Below are positions 40,712 through 48,916 of a stretch of 64,000 nt of DNA, one piece after another. Source of the stretch: Streptomyces tagetis. Lineage in GTDB: Bacteria; Actinomycetota; Actinomycetes; Streptomycetales; Streptomycetaceae. Positions within the stretch are counted from its first letter, which is position 1. Each line of letters opens with the position of its first letter. Below the pieces are notes generated by a model. That model was given only the letters and a program-made list of their open reading frames with translations, did no database searches and had not been told where the DNA came from. A program made the translations under genes and the position numbers. Location of the stretch: contig NZ_JAGPNL010000008.1 of the NCBI RefSeq assembly GCF_018069565.1, forward strand, positions 308,420 to 372,419, given 5' to 3'.

Positions 40712-41620
40712 TCAGTAGACGTTGACCCCGTAGGCGCTGAGCGCCTCGGTGACCGGCTGGAAGAAGGTGGTGCCGCCGGAGGAGCAGTTCCCGCTGCCGC
40801 CGGAGGTCAGGCCGTACGCGAGGCCGTTGCTGCCGTAGAGGGGGCCGCCGGAGTCGCCGGGCTCGGCGCAGACGGTCGTCTGGATCAGACCGGAGACGAT
40901 GTCGCCGCCGCCGTAGTTGACCGTGGCGTTCAGGGCGGTGACCCGGCCGCTGTGGGTGCCGGTGGTGGAACCGTCGCGGATGACCGTGGTGCCCACACTC
41001 GGCGTGGCCGCGCCGACGATGTCCACACCGTTGGCGGTGCCCGGCTTGCTGACGGAGGTGTTGGTGTACCGGACGATGCCGTAGTCGTTGCCCGGGAAGC
41101 TGGAGCCGGCCGTCGTGCCGAGGACGGTGGTCTTGGCGGAGTTGGACCACCAGGTGCCGGCGCCGTCGGTGCAGTGACCGGCGGTCAGGAAGTACTCGGC
41201 GCCGCTGCTGCTGCGGACGTTGAAGCCGAGGGAGCAGCGCCAACTGCTCGCGTAGATGGCGTCGCCGCCCTCGATCAGCTTGCTGAACTTGCCCGGGGTG
41301 CGCTTGATCGTGAGCGCGCCGGCGTTCGAGCCGGCCTGCTTCTTGATCTGCGCGATCTGGGCCTCGGTGACGGTGCTGTCGGCGGTGACGACGACACTGC
41401 CGGTCTCGCTGTCCACGGCCCAGGCGGTGCCGGGGACGTCGGCCTTGAGCACCGAGGCGTCGACGCTCTTGAGCTGGGAGGCGCTGAAGGTGGCGGGGGC
41501 GTCGGTCGCGTTCGCGCTGGGGACCGCGAACGCCGCGGCGGCCACAAGGCCGGTGGAGACGGCGATCAGCCGGTTCCGTCTTGCGACGCCGCTGCGGGGG
41601 GTGGTGCGCTTGATCCTCAC
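40712..41620 (-). CDS. Secreted chymotrypsin-like protease, streptogrisin A/B-type
   Basis: The protein has 302 residues from GTG 41620 with GGAGG nine bases upstream. The signal is RIKRTTPRSGVARRNRLIAVSTGLVAAAAFAVPSANA. The propeptide (about 40-115) is shorter than in the neighbouring gene, with TWAV-like AWAVDSETGSVVVTADSTVTEAQIAQIKKQAGSNAGALTIKRTPGKFSKLI. The mature enzyme starts near GGDAIYASSWRCSLGF. The triad is His in YFLTAGHCTD, Asp in GNDYGIVRY and Ser in EPGDSGGPLYGS. The end is TTFFQPVTEALSAYGVNVY, as in streptogrisin B. Cys pairs flank His and Ser. It is a secreted nutrient protease, likely growth-phase controlled. Confidence 0.94.
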   Translation of the reverse strand: MRIKRTTPRSGVARRNRLIAVSTGLVAAAAFAVPSANATDAPATFSASQLKSVDASVLKADVPGTAWAVDSETGSVVVTADSTVTEAQIAQIKKQAGSNAGALTIKRTPGKFSKLIEGGDAIYASSWRCSLGFNVRSSSGAEYFLTAGHCTDGAGTWWSNSAKTTVLGTTAGSSFPGNDYGIVRYTNTSVSKPGTANGVDIVGAATPSVGTTVIRDGSTTGTHSGRVTALNATVNYGGGDIVSGLIQTTVCAEPGDSGGPLYGSNGLAYGLTSGGSGNCSSGGTTFFQPVTEALSAYGVNVY

Positions 41621-41788
41621 TTTACGTTCCTCCACGGGGGAAGTAGGGGGCCCTTGTTGTGGGGTGGGGCCCGTGAGGCGCAGCCAGGAGCCGAAGTGTC
41701 CGGGTTCCGAACACGCCATGCCCCTGACAAGCGCTGAGGGGGAGTATTCGGCCGAACGGCCGGTCGGCGCAAGGGTGCCTTTCGGCCG

Positions 41789-42262
41789 TCACCCCGTGGA
41801 CATGATCGGCACACCTTCCCGGCACCGACCGGCGCGGGCCGCAGGGCGTGGCGACGATGCCGCCGAAGGCCCGGCGGGATGCGGCGACGGGGTCGAAGCC
41901 CCGTACGCCCAGGGTGTTTTCGCGGTCCAGGACGACCAGGTGCCGGTCCCCGTACGCCACCTGGGCCGCGCTCGCGGGGGCCGGGGCCGGGGGCGAGGCG
42001 GGGCGGTGCCGTCGAGGAGCTGCCCGGCCACGGTCGGTCCGTCGTCCCGGGCGGCCGTCGGCAGTACGGCGCCGCCGCCCGGGGTCCAGCGTCCCGGGAT
42101 GGCCGGAAGTCGCCCCTCCGGATACTCCGCCAACCGGTACGTGGCGGTGCGCGCGAGCGGTCCGCAGAACACCGGCACCGCCGCCACCACCGCCACCGCC
42201 GGCACCACCGCCACGCGCCGCTCGTGCCGGCGCCGCCGCTCCTCGGCCGGGTCCGTCGTCAT
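41789..42262 (-). pseudogene. Membrane-anchored hypothetical protein, frameshifted
   Basis: The ATG at 42262 opens MTTDPAEERRRRHERRVAVVPAVAVVAAVPVFCGPLARTATYRL, a cytoplasmic tail and a membrane helix. It then reads YPEGRLPAIPGRWTPGG, then AVLPTAARDDGPTVAGQLLDG with normal codon bias. At the GC tract 41977-42005 the bias moves to the frame one base away, which continues AAQVAYGDRHLVVLDRENTL, GVRGFDPVAASRRAFGGIVA until about 41810. The first frame runs on as nonsense to a stop at 41789. A one-base indel in the G/C run is the simplest reading, either a real mutation or an assembly error. The product is unknown. It lies 91 bp downstream of nothing recognisable and upstream of the protease gene on the same strand. 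Confidence 0.6.
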
Positions 42263-42316
42263 GGTGGCGCCCCGCCTCGCCGGGTCCGGCCGGCGGCGGC
42301 GACGGCCCGGCCGGGC

Positions 42317-43483
42317 TCAGCAGTCGCACCCGCAGCCGTCACAGCAGCACCCGTCACAACACCCGTCCCCACCACCGCAGTTCCCGCAGCAGTCGCAGCA
42401 GTCCGGGCAGTCGCAGTTGTCGGACCACCCGTTCTTGCGCCGGCCGGTCCACGGGTCCTCGTACGTGCCGCAGCACATCTGGCAGGTGCAGGCCAGCCCC
42501 ACCCACACCGCGCACCCCGCGAGGAGTCCGCGCCGCCGGTCCGGCGGCGGCGGGGGCACCGGCGCACCGGGCCCGCCGGGGGCGCCGGGCGGCGCGTACG
42601 GATGGCTTCCGTGGGCGCAGGCCGAGGTGCCGAAGGCCCGGTCGACGGAGGTGCGCAACTCGTGCGCGAGCAGCCGGTGCACCAGCCGCCCGTCGGTGAA
42701 CTCGGCCTCGGCCAGGGCGAGCCGCACCCCGCGCACGGCGTCGTCGGCGAGCCGCCGGGCCTCGGTGAGCGGGGTGCCCGTGGCGGTGAGCGGGTTCCAG
42801 GCGCCCGCGGCGGCGTCGGCCTCCCGGTCCTCGACGGCGTCCAGGAGATGGGCCAGCCGTCCGAACAGGCGCCCCGCCTCGGCGAGCGGTTCGGCGTTGC
42901 CGGGCCGCCCGGCGAGGAGCGCAGTGTGCGCGAAGGCCGCCGCGGTGGCCGTCTCGGTCGGCTCGGTCACGGTGAGCAGGGGCGTGCCGGGCCCGGCGAG
43001 GGCCTCCAGACCCGCCTGCCGGCCCACGGCGTCGAGCAGGACGGCGGTGTCGAACCCGACGGCGCCGCCGCTTCGGGCGCCGGCCGCGTCCCAGCCGGCG
43101 GCGATACGGCGGGCGGCGAGCGCCACCGGCCGGCGGGCCGACAGCCCGTCCCCGTCGGCGACGTGGTCGCGCAGTTTGGCGGAGGCGAGCACCAGGGAGA
43201 CGGCCGCGGCGAGCCGGGCACCCTCGCCCTGGGCGACGGAGGCGGTGCGCATCCCGCGCAGCGGGCAGGGGCCCGCCGTACGCCGGCCGGTGCCCGCGCC
43301 GCCGGGCGCGGACTGAGCCTCCGTCAACACCGAGACCAGCAGGCCGTCGTAATGGGTGACGATGCGGGCGAACTGTCCGTGGTCCTTGCGCAGGGCGAGG
43401 CAGAGCCCGCACAGATGGGCCGTCCACTGGCTCGCGAGTTCCGCCCCGAGCCGGTGCCGGCAGGGCCTGACGATTCCGAACAC
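42317..43483 (-). CDS. DUF5685 protein with a Cys-rich tail
   Basis: The protein has 388 residues from GTG 43483 with GGGGGAA upstream. It opens MFGIVRPCRHRLGAELASQWTAHLCGLCLALRKDHGQFARIVTHYDGLLVSVLTEAQ, and later has GPCPLRGMRTASVAQGEGARLAAAVSLVLASAKLRDHVADGDG and RLFGRLAHLLDAVEDREADAAAGAWNPLTATG. This is the DUF5685 pattern; the conserved Cys and His residues near both ends of the helical core suggest metal binding. After a Pro-rich linker and one hydrophobic segment the last 32 residues contain 16 Cys in CC and CxC pairs (CDCPDCCDCC, GCCDGCCCDGCGCDC), like a metallothionein-type cluster. The function is not known. Confidence 0.85.
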   Translation of the reverse strand: MFGIVRPCRHRLGAELASQWTAHLCGLCLALRKDHGQFARIVTHYDGLLVSVLTEAQSAPGGAGTGRRTAGPCPLRGMRTASVAQGEGARLAAAVSLVLASAKLRDHVADGDGLSARRPVALAARRIAAGWDAAGARSGGAVGFDTAVLLDAVGRQAGLEALAGPGTPLLTVTEPTETATAAAFAHTALLAGRPGNAEPLAEAGRLFGRLAHLLDAVEDREADAAAGAWNPLTATGTPLTEARRLADDAVRGVRLALAEAEFTDGRLVHRLLAHELRTSVDRAFGTSACAHGSHPYAPPGAPGGPGAPVPPPPPDRRRGLLAGCAVWVGLACTCQMCCGTYEDPWTGRRKNGWSDNCDCPDCCDCCGNCGGGDGCCDGCCCDGCGCDC

Positions 43484-43540
43484 GACTGTTCCCCCGTGGT
43501 GTCTTCGACGCCGTGCCGCGGGACCGTACCGCCGGGCGCA

Positions 43541-43571
43541 TCACCCGTACGTCCCACTCCTCACCCGTACG
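43541..43571. promoter_or_regulatory. Direct repeat TCACCCGTACG upstream of the SepF-like gene
   Basis: Two exact 11-bp copies start at 43541 and 43561, 20 bp apart (about two helical turns). They lie in the 290-bp divergent region between the DUF5685 gene and the SepF-like gene, which becomes AT-richer after 43575 and so probably holds the promoters. Confidence 0.5.
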
Positions 43572-43773
43572 CCGAGAAGAATCATATTTCACTCACAGTC
43601 AGCGCCCGTTGGGGAAACGACCCTTGGGGCACCTGGACTCTCGACGGATCGGCTGTGCACCAGTACCGTCACAAACCCCCCGCGCGGCGTCTGTCCACTT
43701 GGCGCGATGTCCGCATCATGGATGACCATAGGGATGCGGAACGCACGGAAGACCGCTGTGAGAGGAGGCGTCC

Positions 43774-44211
43774 ATGGGATCGGTACGCAAGGCGAGTGCG
43801 TGGCTCGGCCTCGTCGACGACAACGAAGACGAGCGCTACTACGACGACGACTACTCCGAGGAAAACGACTCCGGCGACGCCTGGGTCACGGACCCCCGCG
43901 TGCGGGTGGCCGCGGACACGGCCGAGGAGCGCGGGCGCCGCATCGGCACGGTGACCCCGGACAGCTTCCGGGACGCGCGGGCCATCGGCGAGCTGTTCCG
44001 CGACGGTGTCCCGGTCATCATCAACCTGACGGCGATGGAGGCCGGCGACGCCAAGCGGGTCGTGGACTTCGCGGCCGGGCTCATCTTCGGCCTGCGCGGT
44101 TCGATCGAGCGGGTCTCGACCCGGGTGTTCCTGCTCAGCCCGGCCGACACCGAGGTCATCAGCGGGGAGTCGGCCGCGCGCCGGTCGGACGGTTTCTTCA
44201 ACCAGAGCTGA
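43774..44211 (+). CDS. sflA: SepF-family cell-division protein (SflA-type paralogue)
   Basis: The protein has 145 residues from ATG 43774 with GGAGG upstream. It has the N-terminal amphipathic membrane helix GSVRKASAWLGLVDD, a short acidic linker with DERYYDDDYSEEND, and the SepF core: IGTVTPDSFRDARAIGELFRDGVPVIINLTAMEAGDAKRVVDFAAGLIFGLRGSIERVSTRVFLLSPADTEVI. SepF anchors FtsZ to the membrane. Streptomyces has a main SepF in the division cluster and two extra copies. A stand-alone gene outside that cluster, with this short linker, fits one of the extra copies; I use sflA from memory of gene context. It would tune Z-ring assembly in hyphae or sporulation. Confidence 0.85.
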   Translation: MGSVRKASAWLGLVDDNEDERYYDDDYSEENDSGDAWVTDPRVRVAADTAEERGRRIGTVTPDSFRDARAIGELFRDGVPVIINLTAMEAGDAKRVVDFAAGLIFGLRGSIERVSTRVFLLSPADTEVISGESAARRSDGFFNQS

Positions 44212-44214
44212 GAC

Positions 44215-44236
44215 GGGGCCCCGCGTCGCCGGCCCC
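44215..44236. terminator. Short hairpin between sflA and gcdH
   Basis: GGGGCC (44215-44220) pairs with GGCCCC (44231-44236) across ten bases, four bases after the sflA stop codon. The stem is only six base pairs, so it is a weak candidate compared with the other convergent gaps in this window. Confidence 0.45.
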
Positions 44237-44307
44237 GGCCTCCGGTCCCTGTCCCGCCCGCCCGTCCCGCCCCCTTGCCCGTTGCCCCTTGCCCCGGACC
44301 GGCCGGC

Positions 44308-45513
44308 CTACCGGAAGGCGTCGAGTCCGGTGAGCGCCTTGCCCAGCACCAGTTGATGCATCTCGACGGTGCCCTCGTAGGTGAGCACCGACTCCAGGTT
44401 GGTCGCGTGCCGCATCACGGGGTATTCGAGGGAGATCCCGTTGGCCCCGAGGATCGTGCGGGACGTGCGGCAGATGTCGATGGCCTCGCGCACGTTGTTG
44501 AGCTTGCCGAAGCTGACCTGCTCCGGGCGGAGCCGGCCGGCGTCCATGCGCCGCCCGAGGTGGTGGGCGAGCAGCAGCCCCTTGTGCAGTTCGACCGCCA
44601 TGTCGGCCAGCTTGGCCTGGGTGAGCTGGAAGCCGCCGATGGGCCGGCCGAACTGCTCGCGCGAGGTCGCGTACTCCAGGGCGGTCTCGAAGCAGGAGCG
44701 GGCGGCGCCCATCGCGCCCCAGACGATGCCGTAGCGGGCGTGGCCCAGGCAGCTCAGCGGTCCGCGCAGCCCCTCGGCCTCCGGCAGGACGGCGTCGGCG
44801 GGGAGCCGGACGCCGTCGAGGACCAGTTCGCTGGTGACGCTGGCGCGCAGCGACCACTTGTGCCGGATCTCGGGGGCACAGAAGCCGGGCGTGCCCGCCG
44901 GGACGAGGAAGCCGCGGATGCCCTCGTCGGTTCGGGCCCACACCACGGCGACCCCGGCGACGGACCCGTTGGTGATCCACATCTTGCGTCCGTCGAGGAC
45001 CCAGTCCCCGCCGTCGCGCCGGGCGCGGGTACGCATCGCCGCGGGGTCGGAGCCGTGGTCGGGCTCGGTCAGCCCGAAGCAGCCGATGACCTCGCCGGCG
45101 GCCATCCGCGGCAGCCACTCCCGCTTCTGCTCCTCGCTGCCGAAGCGGTGGATGGCGTACATGGCGAGGGAGCCCTGCACCGAGACGAGCGAGCGGATGC
45201 CCGAGTCGGCCGCCTCCAGCTCGACACAGGCCAGTCCGTACTGCACGGCGCTCGCGCCGGCGCAGCCGTAGCCCTCCAGGGACATGCCGAGGGCGCCGAG
45301 GGCCCCGAGTTCGCGGGCGAGTTCCCGGATGACGGGGAGTTCGCCGCGCTCGTACCAGTCGGCGATGTGCGGCAGCACGCGGTCGGCGGCCCAGCCGCGC
45401 ACGGTGTCCCGGACCGCCAGGTCCTCGGGGGCGAGCAGGTCGTCGAGGCCGAGCGGGTCGGCGGGGTCGAACGGGGGTCGCGGCGCGGACGGGGACGACG
45501 GGGTCGAGACCAT
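44308..45513 (-). CDS. gcdH: Glutaryl-CoA dehydrogenase
   Basis: The protein has 401 residues from ATG 45513 with GGAGG nine bases upstream. It follows the GCDH pattern closely: SGIRSLVSVQGSLAMYAIHRFGSEEQKREWLPRMAAGEVIGCFGLTEPDHGSD, KMWITNGSVAGVAVVWARTDEGIRGFLVPAGTPGFCAPEIRHKWSLRASVTSELVLDGVRLP and GHARYGIVWGAMGAARSCFETALEYATSREQFGRPIGGFQLTQAKLADM. The catalytic Glu is in LTYEGTVEMHQLVLGKALTG. The enzyme oxidises and decarboxylates glutaryl-CoA to crotonyl-CoA in lysine and tryptophan breakdown, with FAD. The exact dyad ACTAGC-N3-GCTAGT lies 26 bases upstream of the start codon and matches the TetR operator at 5.2 kb. Confidence 0.95.
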   Translation of the reverse strand: MVSTPSSPSAPRPPFDPADPLGLDDLLAPEDLAVRDTVRGWAADRVLPHIADWYERGELPVIRELARELGALGALGMSLEGYGCAGASAVQYGLACVELEAADSGIRSLVSVQGSLAMYAIHRFGSEEQKREWLPRMAAGEVIGCFGLTEPDHGSDPAAMRTRARRDGGDWVLDGRKMWITNGSVAGVAVVWARTDEGIRGFLVPAGTPGFCAPEIRHKWSLRASVTSELVLDGVRLPADAVLPEAEGLRGPLSCLGHARYGIVWGAMGAARSCFETALEYATSREQFGRPIGGFQLTQAKLADMAVELHKGLLLAHHLGRRMDAGRLRPEQVSFGKLNNVREAIDICRTSRTILGANGISLEYPVMRHATNLESVLTYEGTVEMHQLVLGKALTGLDAFR

Positions 45514-45538
45514 GGGACACACCCTCCGAGGACGAGAA

Positions 45539-45553
45539 ACTAGCACCGCTAGT
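45539..45553. promoter_or_regulatory. Perfect dyad ACTAGC-N3-GCTAGT in the gcdH promoter
   Basis: The two six-base arms are exact complements. The site is close to the gcdH start, so it should overlap the promoter. It equals the dyad at 5228-5242 in 11 of 12 arm bases, which makes the TetR protein encoded at 5271 the best candidate regulator. Confidence 0.75.
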
Positions 45554-45626
45554 CACGGCTCCGCGCCGACGTTACGTGGCAGTCTCCCGCACGTCCACCT
45601 CGGCCGGGCTCCACCCCGCCGGGGCG

Positions 45627-47228
45627 TCACACCGAGACGCGGGGCGTCTCCCTGGCGTCGCGCGGGGCGGGCACGGCGACGGTCTCGCACTGCATGGCCC
45701 GGGGCAGCCGCAGCGCCATGAGCGCGCCGAGCAGCAGCAGGACCGCGCTGACCAGCAGGGTCACGTGCAGTCCGTGCACGAAGGCGTCGGCCGCGGCCCG
45801 CCGCAGGGCACCCGCCGCGGGCTCCCGCAACTTGCCGGCCTCCTGGTACGCCTCGCCCAGTGAGTGCCCGGCCGCGTCGGAGGCGGAGCGCGGCACCCCG
45901 GGCACGCCGCCGCGCAGGCCGGGGGCGTAGGCCGCGTTCATCACGCTGCCGAGGAGCGCGATGCCGATGCCGGCGCCGAGCTGGTAGGAGGTCTCGCCGA
46001 TGGCGGCGGCCCCGCCGGCCTGCGACGGGGGCGCCTCGCTCAGCATCGACTCGTAGGCGCCGAACAGCGTGGTCTCCAGGCCGAAGCCGAGCAGGACGAA
46101 CCCGCACAGCAGCAGCACCACGTTGTCGGCCCGGCCCATCGCGGTCAGCAGCACCACCGCGCCGGCCGTGAGGCAGAAGCCGGCGGAGACCATCCGGCGC
46201 GGGCCGAAGCGGCGCAGCATCCGCGCCCCGGCGAGTCCGGCGGCCATCGCGGCGAAGGTCAGCGGGAGCAGCCGCAGCCCGGTCTGGAGCGGGGAGAGTC
46301 CGAGCACCAGTTGGAGGTACTGGGCCGCGATCAGCTCCAGGCCGACCAGGGCCAGCATGGCGAGCACGATGCAGCCGACCGAGGTGCTGAACGCGGCCCG
46401 GCGGAACATCCGCAGGTCGACCAGGGGGTGCCGGCGGCGGCGCTGCCGTCGGGCGAAGGCGGCCAGCAGGGCGGCGCCGACCAGCGGGGGGACCAGGGTG
46501 AGCAGGCTCAGCGTCGGCTCGGTGCCGCCGAGCCGCTTCACGCCGAGGACCACGCCGAAGAGTCCGGCCGCCGCCATCAGGGCGCCGAGCACGTCCCAGG
46601 GGCCGTCGCGGTCCCCGGTCGACTCGGGCAGCAGCAGCCACCCCACCGGCAGGCTGACCAGCATCAGCGGGATGTTGACCAGGAAGACCGAGCCCCACCA
46701 GAAGTGCTCCAGCAGGAATCCGCCGAGCAGCGGTCCGACGGCCGCGCCGACCGCGGCCACCGCGCTCCAGACGCCGATCGCCAGCGCCCGCTCCCGCCGG
46801 TCGGGGAAGACCTGGCGCAGGATCGACAGCGTCGCCGGCATGATCATGGCCCCGCCGACGCCGAGCAGCGCGCGGGCCGCGATCAGCACGTGTCCGTCGT
46901 CGGCGAGGGCCGCCAGGGCGGAGGCGATGCCGAACAGGGCGTAGCCGAGCAGCAGAATCCGCCGGCGGCCCACCCGGTCGCCGAGCGTGCCGAAGAGGAT
47001 CAGCAGCGAGGCGCAGACGAGCGGGTAGACGTCGACGATCCAGAGCAGCTCGATCGGGCCGGGCCTGAGGTCCTCGGTGACGGCGGGCACCGCCACGTGC
47101 AGGACGGTGGCGTCGAGGGCGACGAGCAGCAGACTGGCGCAGAGGACGAGGAGGACCACCCAGCGGTTGGCGCCGGCCCCGGCCGCCCGGCGGCGCAGCG
47201 CTGCGGCAGCCGTGGTCGTCCCGGACAT
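45627..47228 (-). CDS. DHA2-family MFS multidrug exporter (14 TM)
   Basis: The protein has 533 residues from ATG 47228 with GGAGG upstream; the longer reading is rejected. Fourteen helices are visible. It begins WVVLLVLCASLLLVALDATVLHVAVPAVTEDL, with the DHA2 motif LDATVLHVA in TM1. Motif A is FGTLGDRVGRRRILLLGYALFG, and motif C is in AVGAAVGPLLGGFLLEHFWWGSVFLVNIPL. The family exports toxic organic cations, dyes and antibiotics using the proton gradient. Residues 420-490 form a long loop before the last helix (SLGEAYQEAGKLREPAAGALRRAAADAFVHGLHV), as in SmvA-like exporters. It lies downstream of nothing and is followed by the gcdH promoter, so it is probably a single transcript. Confidence 0.93.
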   Translation of the reverse strand: MSGTTTAAAALRRRAAGAGANRWVVLLVLCASLLLVALDATVLHVAVPAVTEDLRPGPIELLWIVDVYPLVCASLLILFGTLGDRVGRRRILLLGYALFGIASALAALADDGHVLIAARALLGVGGAMIMPATLSILRQVFPDRRERALAIGVWSAVAAVGAAVGPLLGGFLLEHFWWGSVFLVNIPLMLVSLPVGWLLLPESTGDRDGPWDVLGALMAAAGLFGVVLGVKRLGGTEPTLSLLTLVPPLVGAALLAAFARRQRRRRHPLVDLRMFRRAAFSTSVGCIVLAMLALVGLELIAAQYLQLVLGLSPLQTGLRLLPLTFAAMAAGLAGARMLRRFGPRRMVSAGFCLTAGAVVLLTAMGRADNVVLLLCGFVLLGFGLETTLFGAYESMLSEAPPSQAGGAAAIGETSYQLGAGIGIALLGSVMNAAYAPGLRGGVPGVPRSASDAAGHSLGEAYQEAGKLREPAAGALRRAAADAFVHGLHVTLLVSAVLLLLGALMALRLPRAMQCETVAVPAPRDARETPRVSV

Positions 47229-47486
47229 GCGCGTACCTCCAAGGTGTTCCCTCGCGTCCGGCGGGCCGGACGGGGCGGGGACTGCCCTGCGGCCCACCCG
47301 GAGAGGAGCGGCGCCTGGTGGCCGGGCGGCGGAACGCGAGTGGTTCGTCAGCGTACGCGAGTCCGAATCCGGTCCGCGTGGCGGGCCTCACACATCCGGT
47401 GCGAGCGGCGTGACCTGCGTCACCGGGGTGGTACGGGCGGGCGTGCACCGGGCGGCGCGGACGGGTGCGCGGCGGATAATCGCCCG

Positions 47487-48677
47487 GTGACCGATGTTGC
47501 GACGCGTGGCGCCCCGGCCCGGCCCGGTCTCCTGGGCCGGGCCGCTCCCGCGCTCCTCGGCTACGCGGCCGTGCGCGCCCTGGGGCTGGCCGTGCTGGCC
47601 CTGTGGAGCGCCGCGCGCGGCAAGAGCGGCCACACCCTGCTCACCGCCCGCTGGGACGCCCTGTGGTACGCCCGGATCGCCGAGGGCGGCTATGGGTACG
47701 AGGTGCGGCTGCCCACCGGTGACGTCCACTCCGACCTGGCCTTCTTCCCGCTGCTGCCGTGGCTGGAGCGGCTGGGGGCGGCGGTGTCGCCGCTGTCGTA
47801 CGCGGACGTCGGCTTCCTCGTCTCGCTGTGCGGCTCGTTCGCCGCGGCCTGGGGGATCTTCGCGGTGACCGAGCACCTGTACGGCCGGCGGGCCGGGGTG
47901 TGCGCGGTGGTGCTGTGGGCGGCGCTGCCGGTGGGGATCGTGCAGTCCATGGCGTACAGCGAGTCGCTGTTCACCGCGCTGGCCGCCTGGTCGCTGTACG
48001 CGGTGCTGACCGGGCGGTGGGTGAGCGCGGGGGCGCTGGCCGCGCTGGCCGGGCTGACCCGGCCGGTGGGGCTCGCGGTGGCGGCGGCGGTGTGGGCGGC
48101 GGCGTACGCGGCGAACGGGCGAACCGGGAGCGGGGGCGGCCCGGACGGCGTGCCCGGCCCGGAACGCGCCCCCGGCGACGGCGCGCGACGCGCACTGGCG
48201 TTGCTGCTCGCGCCGCTTGGCGCCGCCGGGTACGTGCTGTGGGTCGGTCACCGCACCGGCGCGGGTCCGCTGGGCTACCTCGACGTCCAGGCCGGCTGGC
48301 GCAACGGCTTCGACGGAGGTCTGGCCTTCGCCCGCTTCGTCGGCGGGCGGTTCACGTCCTTCCCCTCGGCCCTGGCGGGCGCCGCGCTGGTGGCCGGGGT
48401 GGGCCTGGTCGTCTGGCTGTACGCGCTGTGCCTGCGGCGGCGCCAGCCGCCGCCGCTGCTGGTGTACGCGGGGATCGTCACCGCCCTGGCGCTGTGCGCG
48501 TCGGGGTACTTCGGGTCGAAGCCCCGGCTGCTGCTGCCGGCCTTCCCGCTGCTGCTGCCCCCGGCGGTGGCCCTGGCCGGTCTGCGGACCTCCAGGTCGG
48601 CGCCGGTGCTGGGAGGGCTGGCCCTGGTGGCGGCCGGGTACGGGGCGTTCTGGCTGAACGGCTCGGGCCCCCCGTGA
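47487..48677 (+). CDS. PIG-V-like GT-C mannosyltransferase
   Basis: The protein has 396 residues from GTG 47487. It has about ten membrane helices and the GT-C layout. The first outside loop has ARWDALWYARIAEGGYGYEVRLPTGDVHSDLAFFPLLPWLERL, in which the Asp residues (RWDALWY and HSDLAFFP) match the PIG-V active loop. Later come SMAYSESLFTALAAWSLYAVLTGRW and LAGLTRPVGLAVA. Such enzymes use polyprenyl-phosphate mannose on the outer membrane face. A GATAAT at 47475-47480 ends six bases before the start codon, so the message is probably leaderless. It is divergent from the DHA2 exporter over 258 bp and upstream of the PAP2 gene. Confidence 0.87.
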   Translation: MTDVATRGAPARPGLLGRAAPALLGYAAVRALGLAVLALWSAARGKSGHTLLTARWDALWYARIAEGGYGYEVRLPTGDVHSDLAFFPLLPWLERLGAAVSPLSYADVGFLVSLCGSFAAAWGIFAVTEHLYGRRAGVCAVVLWAALPVGIVQSMAYSESLFTALAAWSLYAVLTGRWVSAGALAALAGLTRPVGLAVAAAVWAAAYAANGRTGSGGGPDGVPGPERAPGDGARRALALLLAPLGAAGYVLWVGHRTGAGPLGYLDVQAGWRNGFDGGLAFARFVGGRFTSFPSALAGAALVAGVGLVVWLYALCLRRRQPPPLLVYAGIVTALALCASGYFGSKPRLLLPAFPLLLPPAVALAGLRTSRSAPVLGGLALVAAGYGAFWLNGSGPP

Positions 48678-48916
48678 GCGCGCCCGGGGGCCGCGGTGAG
48701 CGCCGGGGAAATTCCGTACCGGCATTCGGTGAACGAATTCAAAAGCACGATAAGACCGTCGGCCGGGCCGATCAAAGGAATTGAACTCCCGCACGGGTGG
48801 TGATTGCGGATTTCCCGGAAATGGCGCGGCTCCTGAGAGGAATCCCACATCACATCGTCATCACAAACCCGTTGATTCGTCAGGGTTGAGTCCTCACTCG
48901 CTGTAACGTCGATTGG

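Noticed and set aside
41622..41788. Extension of the frameshifted protein down to 41622
   Set aside because: Coding bias is lost below about 41800 and the stretch overlaps the protease promoter, so the true end is uncertain and not annotated.
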